Assembly: GCA_028693695.1 (NCBI GenBank) | Contig: JAQUUV010000065.1 | Coordinates: forward strand, 4,132-9,353 | DNA length: 5,222 nucleotides | Direction of reading: 5' to 3' | Origin: Syntrophomonas sp. | GTDB lineage: Bacteria; Bacillota; Syntrophomonadia; Syntrophomonadales; Syntrophomonadaceae | Shown: piece after piece, positions 1 through 5,222 of the stretch | How the letters are laid out: each line of letters opens with the position of its first letter | Position numbering within the stretch: position 1 is the first letter of the stretch | Made by a program: the position numbers and the translations under genes | Notes under the pieces: generated by a model | Told to the model about the DNA's origin: nothing | Databases searched by the model: none | What the model saw: only the letters and a program-made list of their open reading frames with translations

Positions 1-85
1 ATAAGTCCTCGGTATAAAATTGGTTTGCTTGACATAAGATGCAGTGGACAACAATAGTTTGCTACACACTTATGGAGGGTTGACA

Positions 86-355
86 ATGAAGGTCTGGTTG
101 AAATGGTGGAAGGCTCTTCGCGAAGTCTGGTTACTGAACGGCGAAGACAAACAACAAAATAAGCTGGATGATATAGAATTAATTCAGGAGGCGAAGGACG
201 AATTATTAATCGCGCACCGCATGTTTGCACAGATGGAAGATCCGGACATGGTGGATTGGGCAGTGTACAGCATAAACGCCGCTGAAAAGAGATATGACTA
301 CCTTCTAAAGAACTATAGGCAGAAAACAGCCAGAGCTGTCTCAACAAATTCATAG
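86..355 (+). CDS. yaaL: YaaL-like DUF2508 family protein
   Basis: Encodes an 89-residue, highly charged soluble protein with no signal peptide or membrane segment. The N-terminus is rich in Trp and basic residues (MKVWLKWWKALREVW). The rest is helical, with the family-like pattern LIQEAKDEL, then DPDMVDWAVY, then AAEKRYDYLLK. This matches DUF2508/YaaL as I know it: small proteins between recR and bofA in Bacillus and clostridia, with no established function. The bofA gene downstream supports the call. I chose ATG 86 because GGAGG at 74-78 lies 7 bases upstream. A GTG at 44 in the same frame has no ribosome binding site and would add 14 unlikely residues. recR is not visible; it may lie left of the window. 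The family call is by recognition of pattern and context; no biochemical role can be read from the sequence. Confidence 0.82.
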   Translation: MKVWLKWWKALREVWLLNGEDKQQNKLDDIELIQEAKDELLIAHRMFAQMEDPDMVDWAVYSINAAEKRYDYLLKNYRQKTARAVSTNS

Positions 356-363
356 GGCATGTC

Positions 364-486
364 ATGGAAAAAATGAGTCATCCGATGACTGAACAGATCT
401 CTCATCTTACAACAGTAGAGAATCGGGCTTGCTCGAAGGGGGCGAGGCGGCGGATACAGACAATGCTTGAAAGGGTGTATTGCTAA
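364..486 (+). CDS. possible 40-aa small protein between yaaL and bofA
   Basis: This open frame starts 8 bases after the yaaL stop and ends in a TAA whose last A is the first base of the bofA ATG (TAATG overlap). The predicted peptide begins MEKMSHPMTEQISHL and ends in a basic stretch, KGARRRIQTMLERVYC, with two cysteines. A weak ribosome binding site (TAGGG at 353-357) lies 6 bases upstream of ATG 364, overlapping the yaaL stop. The bofA ribosome binding site lies inside its 3' end. For it: tight spacing that would allow translational coupling across all three genes. Against it: I recognise no family, the 3' half is GC-rich with many rare-type Arg codons (AGG, CGG), and a 123-base open frame can arise by chance. 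It may simply be the spacer between yaaL and bofA. Confidence 0.3.
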   Translation: MEKMSHPMTEQISHLTTVENRACSKGARRRIQTMLERVYC

Positions 487-752
487 TGGGTACAACAAAC
501 ATAGTAATTGCCGCTCTATTTTTGCTGGTGATTATATTTATTGTGGCACAGGTAATCATGAAGCCGGTTAAGTTGCTTTGGAAACTATTAATTAATTCTG
601 CCATCGGATTGGTTTTGCTTTTACTGGTGAACTATGGTGCGGCCTATTTTGGGTTTGCACTACCGATAAACATTATTACGGTATTGGTAGCCGGTTTCCT
701 GGGCATACCGGGGATATTATTGTTGGTTTGTTTTCAACTGTTGCTTAAATAA
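486..752 (+). CDS. bofA: BofA, pro-sigma-K processing inhibitor
   Basis: An 88-residue, very hydrophobic membrane protein, close to the 87 residues of B. subtilis BofA. Membrane segments are visible at about residues 5-25, 36-55 and 62-86. Family signatures are KPVKLLWKLL (26-35), the LVNYG segment, PINIITVLVAG (60-70) and the LGIPG motif (72-76). N49, N62 and T65 align with N48, N61 and T64 of B. subtilis BofA, residues reported to matter for inhibiting the intramembrane protease SpoIVFB. In Bacillus, BofA sits in the outer forespore membrane with SpoIVFA and holds back pro-sigma-K cleavage until a forespore signal arrives. Whether the same partners exist here cannot be seen. I chose ATG 486 because AAAGGGTG at 470-477 gives an 8-base spacing. 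A TTG at 480, two codons upstream, is too close to that site. The yaaL neighbour agrees with the usual gene order. Confidence 0.93.
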   Translation: MGTTNIVIAALFLLVIIFIVAQVIMKPVKLLWKLLINSAIGLVLLLLVNYGAAYFGFALPINIITVLVAGFLGIPGILLLVCFQLLLK

Positions 753-771
753 AAAGGAATTAAGAAGTAAC

Positions 772-829
772 AAGGGGACGATTTTTCAGTCACTCCATTT
801 CGTGGTTGTGACGAGAGAACCGTTCCCTT
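772..829. repeat. imperfect 22-bp inverted repeat, REP/MITE-like
   Basis: Left arm 772-793 and right arm 808-829 are inverted copies around a 14-base loop. Sixteen of 22 positions pair by Watson-Crick rules and three more by G-U. Only 781/820, 787/814 and 788/813 are mismatched. The wording (AAGGGGACG, then TCACTCCATTTCGTGG, then GACGAGAGAACCG) resembles a dispersed palindrome I recall from Peptococcaceae and other clostridial genomes, with an AAGGGGACGGTTCTCT-type arm. That family assignment is from memory. This copy has diverged from that pattern, mostly in the left arm. Confidence 0.6.
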
Positions 830-836
830 TTATTTT
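772..836 (+). terminator. probable rho-independent terminator after bofA
   Basis: The long stem formed by the inverted repeat is followed directly by TTTTATTTT (828-836), starting 20 bases after the bofA stop. In RNA the stem is nearly continuous because several arm differences are G-U pairs. This is the expected 3' end of the yaaL-bofA transcript. It would also insulate the cluster from the promoter near 985. There is no clear T-run for the opposite direction. Confidence 0.6.
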
Positions 837-926
837 CTTAACGGCTGGTAAAAGAGGGCGTAAATATTATATAGGGTTCGAATTTGCAGAGAAAGTTTAG
901 TCAAAAACAAAGAGTATAATTGTCTA

Positions 927-996
927 AATGTGCGTAATATTAGTCGGTGAATGTGAGTAATATATATTATATTTGAGATTAATATTGACGCACAAT
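927..996. promoter_or_regulatory. three-copy operator-like repeat cluster
   Basis: AATGTGCGTAATAT (927-940) recurs as AATGTGAGTAATAT at 950-963 (13 of 14 identical, 23 bases apart). It returns inverted at 980-994 as TAATATTGACGCACA, which matches the first copy apart from one extra base. First and third copies thus form an inverted repeat (929-942 with 980-994). A perfect 12-base palindrome, TAATATATATTA (958-969), lies between them. The third copy covers the -35 box at 985-990, so a bound protein would block the promoter. The sites do not match Rex, Fur or CodY consensus well enough to name a regulator. In such AT-rich DNA part of the likeness could be chance. Confidence 0.45.
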
Positions 997-1014
997 TAAA
1001 TTCTCATTTATACT
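985..1014 (+). promoter_or_regulatory. probable sigma-A promoter for the ATPase remnant and nifJ
   Basis: TTGACG (985-990) and TATACT (1009-1014) each match the sigma-A consensus at five of six positions. The spacer is 18 bases and AT-rich. Transcription would start near 1020-1022, about 495 bases before nifJ, and run through the remains of the ATPase gene. No closer promoter of similar quality was seen before nifJ. Its -35 box lies inside the third copy of the repeated operator-like motif. Confidence 0.55.
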
Positions 1015-1060
1015 AATAAGGAGCTGGTAGACAGCTGAACCACGAATACTGTATACACTC

Positions 1061-1068
1061 AGGAGGTG
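1061..1068 (+). promoter_or_regulatory. orphan Shine-Dalgarno sequence
   Basis: AGGAGGTG is a perfect 8-base complement to the usual 3' end of 16S rRNA, yet no intact gene follows. A TTG at 1069 is too close and its frame stops after ten codons. The ATA at 1081 is at a plausible distance (12 bases) and might once have been ATG. This is most simply the surviving ribosome binding site of the broken ATPase gene. Confidence 0.55.
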
Positions 1069-1084
1069 TTGAGTTTCTCGATAA

Positions 1085-1494
1085 ATAGTAAAAGTTGAAT
1101 CAGAAGCATACATAGGTGAGTACGCTAGCGGCAAAAGTGAAATGGCGATTAATAGGGCTCTAAACTTGAAAAATCAGGGCCGACAGATAACCCTGGTGGA
1201 TCTAAGATACAGTTGAGCCTTTTTATACTTTAAGAACTTTAAAAAGAGTCTTAGATGAAATGGGAATAAAGGTTATTAGCTTTGCCCAAGAAGAAACCTT
1301 CGGTCTGGGATAGACCGGAGGCATTTTGAAATCGCAGGCCCGCTGGGCACTATGAATGAGGGCGATATCATCTTAGATACAGGTTATGGGGCACATGGAG
1401 CCAGTACCTTAAATCGGTGGAGTATAATGTCCCTCATTGTCAAGACACGAATCGCACAGGTTTGAAATTAATCGTCACATGTCTTGAATCTTAA
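1085..1494 (+). pseudogene. decayed P-loop ATPase gene (ParA/MinD/CobQ-like)
   Basis: Reading across frames gives a continuous protein-like sequence. Frame one (1085-1204) contains a Walker A loop, GEYASGKSE (1115-1141), then MAINRALNLKNQGRQITLVDL. An extra A near 1205 shifts the frame, after which 1206-1352 reads DTVEPFYTLRTLKRVLDE and continues to FGLG-stop-TGGILKSQARWAL, with a TAG at 1311-1313 where a Glu codon would fit. A further shift at 1353-1355 gives NEGDIILDTGYGAHGASTLN (1355-1414). A last shift near 1415 gives a tail ending in LKLIVTCLES and TAA at 1492. The layout (P-loop, VDLD, then a second strand ending in LDTGYG) fits a small SIMIBI-type nucleotide-binding protein. From memory, relatives sit beside 2-oxoacid:ferredoxin oxidoreductase genes in clostridia. 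At about 135 codons it is probably also shortened internally or at the 3' end. The exact family and any role are inference; a working product is very unlikely. Confidence 0.75.
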
Positions 1495-1500
1495 ACAAGA
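1440..1500 (+). promoter_or_regulatory. alternative hairpins in front of the nifJ ribosome binding site
   Basis: TCAAGACA (1440-1447) is a perfect inverted match to TGTCTTGA (1480-1487). The same central segment, TCTTG (1482-1486), can pair instead with CAAGA (1496-1500), which touches the start of the nifJ Shine-Dalgarno. The two pairings exclude each other. The core GGAGG stays free in both, so an effect on translation would be modest. Both lie at the end of the pseudogene, so chance is a real alternative. Confidence 0.25.
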
Positions 1501-1506
1501 GGAGGT
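1498..1506 (+). promoter_or_regulatory. ribosome binding site of nifJ
   Basis: AGAGGAGGT is a strong Shine-Dalgarno with a 10-base gap to ATG 1517. It decides the start: a GTG at 1513 is in another frame that stops after five codons. The resulting N-terminus matches where NifJ proteins normally begin. Confidence 0.85.
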
Positions 1507-1516
1507 TTAATAGTGA

Positions 1517-4500
1517 ATGGCAAAAGATAAGCTGAAAACGATGGATGGGACTAAGGCGGCAGCATACGTCTCATATGCTTTTACCGAATGTGCATGCATT
1601 TACCCAATTACTCCATCTTCTCCTATGGCAGAATATGTTGAGGAGTGGAGTGCTCAGGGAAAGAAAAATATTTTCGGTCAAACCGTGGATGTTACAGAAA
1701 TGCAATCGGAAGCCGGCGCTGCAGGAGCCTTGCATGGCACACTGAGCGCGGGTGCGTTGTCAACCACTTACACCGCATCGCAGGGCTTGTTGTTGATGAT
1801 CCCCAACATGTACAAAATAGCCGGTGAACTTCTGCCCGGTGTAATGCACGTGACCGCTCGCAGTCTGGCAACCCATGCTTTGAATATTTTCGGTGACCAC
1901 TCCGACGTCATGGCTACAGTTAACACCGGGTGGGCACAACTATGTTCAAATAGTGTTCAGGAAGTTATGGACCTTTCTGGCGTAGCCCATTTGGCTGCCA
2001 TCAAATCAAGGATACCTTTCCTGCATTTCTATGATGGTTTTAGAACTTCCCACGAACAACAGAAAATAGAGACTATTGACTATGAGGATTTTGCCAAACT
2101 GGTTGATACGGACGCAATCAAAGCATTCCGGGACAATAGTTTAAATCCTGACCGCCCAGTTATCAGGGGCTCCAACCAAAATCCGGATATTTTCTTCCAG
2201 GCTAGGGAAGCATGCAGTCCGTTCTTTGAGAAGGTACCGGATATAGTAGCAGAATATATGAAAGAAATCGGGAAGATTACCGGCCGCCATTATAAACCTT
2301 TTGATTATTATGGAGCGCCCGATGCTGAAAACATTATTATAGCTATGGGATCTGTTTGTGATACCGCAGAAGAAACCATAAATTATTTACTGGCCAAAGG
2401 TGAAAAAGTAGGACTCATTAAGGTTCGTTTGTATAGACCCTTCTCCGCTAAATATTTGTTTGATGTTTTCCCCAAAACAGTAAAGAGAATTGCGGTGCTT
2501 GACCGCGTCAAGACTCCCGGTGCTGCCGGAGAACCTTTATATAAAGATATCCGCAGCTTATTCCAAAATTATGAAATGAACCCACTGGTTGTCGGCGGCC
2601 GTTATGGTTTGGGTTCCAAAGATACTTTACCTTCCGATATCGTAGCAGTATTTGAGAACTTGAAAGCAGATCAGCCCAAAGACAACTTTACCATCAGTAT
2701 CATTGATGACGTCAGCTTTACTTCTCTTGAGAGAGGCGAAGAAATAGATGTTGCTCCCGATGGAACCATTCAGTGTAAATTCTTTGGACTGGGCTCTGAT
2801 GGTACAGTCGGTGCCAACAAACAAGCGGTTGCCATTATCGGCGATAACACTGACCTTTACGCGCAGGCTTATTTTGCTTATGATTCTAAGAAATCAGGCG
2901 GTATTACTATTTCGCATCTGCGCTTTGGTAAAAATCCTATTAAAGCGCCTTATTTAATCAATGCAGCTAATTTTATTTCTTGTAGCAACCAGTCATATGT
3001 AAATATGTACGATTTGACTGCGGGTTTGAAAAAAGGTAGTTCCTTCCTGCTGAATTGTACCTGGTCACCGGAAGAGTTGGATCAAAAATTGCCAGCTAAA
3101 ATGAAGAGATATTTGGCTAAAAATAATATCAGTTTCTATACCATAAACGCTGTAGAAATCGCCAGAGAACTTGGGTTGGGCAACCGTACCAACATGGTTA
3201 TGCAATCAGCTTTCTTCAAGCTTGCTAAGGTAATTCCTCTTGATGAAGCAGTTGGTTATATGAAGGATCAAATTAAAAAGACCTATGGCAAAAAAGGTGA
3301 TAAGCTGGTAAATATGAACAATGCAGCAGTTGATGCAGGTATAGAGAAATTGGTTAAAATTGATATTCCGGCTGTCTGGGCCGAGGCACCTGATGACCCA
3401 ATCGTTGTTAAAGATGAGCCGGAATTCATTACCAACATCTTGCGGCCAATGATCGGGCAAGATGGTGATTATCTGCCGGTTAGCGCTTTCAAGGGTGCGG
3501 AAGACGGTACCTTCCCATCTGGAACCGCTAAATATGAAAAGAGCGGTGTTGCAGCGTTTGTACCCAAGTGGATCGAAGAGAATTGTATCCAGTGCAACAG
3601 ATGTTCGCTAGTTTGTCCTCATGCTACCATTAGGCCAGTCTTACTAACTGAAGAAGAAGCTGCAAATGCGCCGGCCGAATTTGTAACCCGACCTGCAATT
3701 GGACTGAAAGTGGCAGTATTACAATACCGGATGCAAGTTTCTCCTTTAGACTGCATGGGTTGTGAAGTCTGTGTTAATGCTTGTCCGGCCATGGAAAGTG
3801 CTTTAGTTATGGAACCCCTTGAAAGCCAAAGAGACGTTGAAGCAGCTAACTGGGAATTTGCGATGACTATTCCGATAAAAAATAATGTTTGGAATAAATA
3901 CAGCATTAAGGGCAGCCAGTTCTGCCAGCCGTTGCTGGAATTCTCCGGTGCCTGTGCAGGCTGCGGCGAAACCCCGTACATCAAGCTGCTTACCCAGTTG
4001 TTTGGAGACCGCATGCTTGTAGCAAACGCGACTGGCTGCACCTCTATTTGGGCAGCTGCTGCACCTTCCATGCCTTACACCAAGAATGCAGCTGGCAAAG
4101 GTCCAGCTTGGTCCAACTCGCTGTTTGAAGACAGCGCTGAATTCGGATTTGGTCTATATCTGGGTACTAAGAAGATCAGGAATAAAGTTGCCGAATTGAT
4201 GCAGGAAGCTATAGCTTCAGAAAATATTTCACAAGAATTAAATGAGGCTTTCCAGGAATGGTTAGCAGGAATGTATAATGCCGAAGCTTCTATGGCAGCC
4301 ACTGCTAAGATCCTGGTGCTACTTAAAGGGCAAACCAATCCGATACTGAAGGAAATTGCTGACCGGAAAGACTTCCTTATCAAAAAATCAAACTGGGCCT
4401 TCGGCGGAGATGGTTGGGGTTATGATATCGGATATGGCGGCTTGGATCATGTTTTGGCATCGGGCGAAGATATCAACATTTTGGTCTTAGATACCGAAGT

Positions 4501-5029
4501 TTATTCCAATACCGGTGGCCAGTCTTCTAAAGCGACTCCAGCTGCAGCTATTGCAAAATTTGCTGCCTCCGGTAAGAAAACCAAGAAGAAAGACCTTGGC
4601 GCCATGGCAATTACCTATGGATATATATATGTAGCTCAGGTAGCACTGGGATCTGATCCAACTCAGTGCATTAGAGTCTTTAAAGAGGCAGAAGCCTATC
4701 CCGGTCCATCCTTGATTATTGCTTATGCATCCTGTATTAACCATGGGATCAACATGACCAAGAGCCAGATTGAAATGGATAAAGCTGTTAAGGCAGGATA
4801 CTGGCATTTGTACAGATTTAACCCCGAGCTCAAGAAACAAGGTAAGAATCCCTTTATTCTCGATTCTAAAGAGCCAAACATGGATTTATTTAGAGATTTT
4901 ATTATGAGTGAGGTACGCTATAATTCACTGAATAAACTATTCCCCGAAAATGCGAGTCAGCTTTTTGAGAAAACTGAACAAGATGCCAAGGAAAGGTACG
5001 AGTATTATAAAAAGCTGGCAGAAAATTAA
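1517..5029 (+). CDS. nifJ: pyruvate:ferredoxin (flavodoxin) oxidoreductase
   Basis: A 1170-residue single-chain PFOR (EC 1.2.7.1), a cytoplasmic enzyme, homodimeric in characterised relatives. It converts pyruvate, CoA and oxidised ferredoxin to acetyl-CoA, CO2 and reduced ferredoxin. Visible order: N-terminal pyruvate-binding domain (about 1-250) with YPITPSSP (29-36), T32, E65 in EMQSEAG and R115 in HVTARS, matching T31, E64 and R114 of the Desulfovibrio africanus enzyme; domain II (about 262-410); gamma-type domain with FGLGSDGTVGANK (423-435); EKR-type linker (about 603-621); two 4Fe-4S motifs, C690-C693-C696-C700 and C746-C749-C752-C756; and the ThDP domain, with third-cluster cysteines C813, C816, C841 and C1073 and GGDGWGYD (963-970). 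All key residues are present, so it should be active. It lacks the roughly 60-residue C-terminal extension that protects the D. africanus enzyme from oxygen. No terminator follows before the next promoter. Confidence 0.98.
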   Translation: MAKDKLKTMDGTKAAAYVSYAFTECACIYPITPSSPMAEYVEEWSAQGKKNIFGQTVDVTEMQSEAGAAGALHGTLSAGALSTTYTASQGLLLMIPNMYKIAGELLPGVMHVTARSLATHALNIFGDHSDVMATVNTGWAQLCSNSVQEVMDLSGVAHLAAIKSRIPFLHFYDGFRTSHEQQKIETIDYEDFAKLVDTDAIKAFRDNSLNPDRPVIRGSNQNPDIFFQAREACSPFFEKVPDIVAEYMKEIGKITGRHYKPFDYYGAPDAENIIIAMGSVCDTAEETINYLLAKGEKVGLIKVRLYRPFSAKYLFDVFPKTVKRIAVLDRVKTPGAAGEPLYKDIRSLFQNYEMNPLVVGGRYGLGSKDTLPSDIVAVFENLKADQPKDNFTISIIDDVSFTSLERGEEIDVAPDGTIQCKFFGLGSDGTVGANKQAVAIIGDNTDLYAQAYFAYDSKKSGGITISHLRFGKNPIKAPYLINAANFISCSNQSYVNMYDLTAGLKKGSSFLLNCTWSPEELDQKLPAKMKRYLAKNNISFYTINAVEIARELGLGNRTNMVMQSAFFKLAKVIPLDEAVGYMKDQIKKTYGKKGDKLVNMNNAAVDAGIEKLVKIDIPAVWAEAPDDPIVVKDEPEFITNILRPMIGQDGDYLPVSAFKGAEDGTFPSGTAKYEKSGVAAFVPKWIEENCIQCNRCSLVCPHATIRPVLLTEEEAANAPAEFVTRPAIGLKVAVLQYRMQVSPLDCMGCEVCVNACPAMESALVMEPLESQRDVEAANWEFAMTIPIKNNVWNKYSIKGSQFCQPLLEFSGACAGCGETPYIKLLTQLFGDRMLVANATGCTSIWAAAAPSMPYTKNAAGKGPAWSNSLFEDSAEFGFGLYLGTKKIRNKVAELMQEAIASENISQELNEAFQEWLAGMYNAEASMAATAKILVLLKGQTNPILKEIADRKDFLIKKSNWAFGGDGWGYDIGYGGLDHVLASGEDINILVLDTEVYSNTGGQSSKATPAAAIAKFAASGKKTKKKDLGAMAITYGYIYVAQVALGSDPTQCIRVFKEAEAYPGPSLIIAYASCINHGINMTKSQIEMDKAVKAGYWHLYRFNPELKKQGKNPFILDSKEPNMDLFRDFIMSEVRYNSLNKLFPENASQLFEKTEQDAKERYEYYKKLAEN

Positions 5030-5062
5030 AGTAATACACATAAAAAAAGAATTTAAAATGCC

Positions 5063-5091
5063 TTGACATAAGACATTAGCCATGATAAGAT
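5063..5091 (+). promoter_or_regulatory. strong sigma-A promoter, probably of an rRNA operon
   Basis: A perfect TTGACA (5063-5068), a 17-base spacer and TAAGAT (5086-5091) preceded by TG at 5083-5084 (extended -10). Transcription would start near 5098. What follows is not coding but resembles an rRNA leader. The promoter starts only 33 bases after the nifJ stop. This is the most consensus-like promoter in the window, as expected for stable RNA genes. Confidence 0.7.
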
Positions 5092-5097
5092 AGTTCT

Positions 5098-5222
5098 TGC
5101 CGCCAAACGAAAGTGAAGCGACGACGATCTTGATAAAACTGAACAAAGAGAATGAGAAGTGCGAATACAAAGTTGGTCGAAACGCGACCAACGGTCCAGC
5201 GAAAAATGAGTTTTTTGAAGCC
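5098..5222 (+). other. probable 16S rRNA leader (gene start outside window)
   Basis: No reading frame fits. The stretch GATCTTGATAAAACTGAAC (5126-5144) resembles the boxA-type antitermination element and the CTTTGAAAACTGAAC wording common in Gram-positive rRNA leaders and spacers. A perfect hairpin follows at 5172-5192. The last bases, AATGAGTTTTTTGAAGCC, look like the beginning of the stem that often precedes the GAGTTTGATC start of 16S rRNA. That start is not inside the window, so the assignment rests on style and the strong promoter. A tRNA cluster or another stable RNA is the main alternative. Confidence 0.6.
5172..5192 (+). other. perfect hairpin in the rRNA-like leader
   Basis: GTTGGTCG (5172-5179) and CGACCAAC (5185-5192) form an 8-bp stem with a 5-base loop, AAACG. 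No T-run follows (next bases GGTCCAGC), so it is not a terminator. A processing or antitermination structure in a stable-RNA leader is the likeliest role. Confidence 0.55.

Larger units (their letters stand above)
837..1516. other. 680-bp region without an intact gene
   Basis: No open frame here looks like a real protein. Positions 837-926 are AT-rich with nothing convincing; a TATAAT at 915-920 has no acceptable -35 partner. Positions 927-1014 hold repeated operator-like sites and a promoter. Positions 1015-1084 look like a short untranslated leader containing a small hairpin (AGCTG/CAGCT, 1022-1036) and an orphan Shine-Dalgarno. Positions 1085-1494 are a decayed ATPase gene. Positions 1495-1516 are the ribosome binding region of nifJ. 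Confidence 0.8.

Noticed and set aside
1..57. Open reading frame from the window edge to TAG at 55-57, possibly the tail of an upstream gene such as recR.
   Set aside because: The short translation does not resemble the RecR C-terminus or any other family, and a run of 18 codons is not informative.
29..57. Promoter for yaaL using TTGACA at 29-34.
   Set aside because: The -10 candidates (AACAAT at 15 bases spacing, CAATAG at 17) are poor, so only the -35 is convincing.
376..390. Hairpin AGTCAT-CCG-ATGACT between yaaL and bofA.
   Set aside because: Six-base stem with no T-run, lying within a tightly packed cluster; a terminator here is unlikely.
915..920. TATAAT as the -10 box of a second promoter.
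   Set aside because: No acceptable -35 sequence at 15-19 bases upstream and no extended -10.
1299..1319. Hairpin TTCGGTCT/AGACCGGA as a terminator or leader element.
   Set aside because: It lies inside the ATPase remnant, has no U-tract, and its sequence is explained by the former coding sequence (GLGETGG).
3619..4071. Antisense open frame of 150 codons opposite nifJ, and several shorter ones.
   Set aside because: They lie opposite a clearly functional gene, show no family features and no ribosome binding sites; they arise from nifJ codon use.

Overview
The window reads as chromosome of an anaerobic, endospore-forming Firmicute of the clostridial or Peptococcaceae kind (Desulfotomaculum, Pelotomaculum and similar genera are my best guess from gene content; no marker fixes the genus). 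The reasons are a bofA sporulation gene next to a YaaL/DUF2508 gene (the recR-yaaL-bofA neighbourhood known from Bacillus subtilis near the origin), a full-length single-chain pyruvate:ferredoxin oxidoreductase, strong AGGAGG-type ribosome binding sites, and what looks like a Gram-positive rRNA promoter and leader at the right edge. All genes point right.

Layout. Positions 86-752 hold a compact small-gene cluster: yaaL (86-355), a possible 40-codon reading frame (364-486) and bofA (486-752), with an 8-base gap and then a TAATG stop/start overlap. A long imperfect hairpin followed by a T-run (772-836) closes the cluster; it looks like a degenerate dispersed repeat working as a terminator. From 837 to 1516 there is no intact gene. 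This stretch holds an AT-rich segment with three copies of an operator-like half-site (927-996), a good sigma-A promoter (985-1014) that the third copy overlaps, an orphan perfect Shine-Dalgarno (1061-1068), and a decayed gene for a P-loop ATPase (about 1085-1494), broken by three frameshifts and one in-frame stop.

nifJ (1517-5029, 1170 aa) fills most of the rest. It carries every motif expected for a working enzyme: pyruvate-site residues, two ferredoxin-type CxxCxxCxxxCP motifs, the four cysteines of the third cluster and the ThDP motif. It lacks the C-terminal extension known from Desulfovibrio africanus. Only 33 bases separate its stop codon from a TTGACA-17-TAAGAT promoter with an extended -10 (5063-5091). 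After that comes a transcribed-leader-like stretch with a perfect hairpin, which probably leads into a 16S rRNA gene just outside the window.

The small cluster belongs to sporulation and housekeeping. nifJ is central anaerobic carbon metabolism (pyruvate to acetyl-CoA, CO2 and reduced ferredoxin) and appears to be transcribed from the promoter at 985-1014 through the remains of the ATPase gene. I see no new defence, mobile or biosynthetic system. The most unusual features are the freshly decayed ATPase gene in the nifJ leader, the repeated operator-like sites, and the abrupt nifJ-to-rRNA junction.
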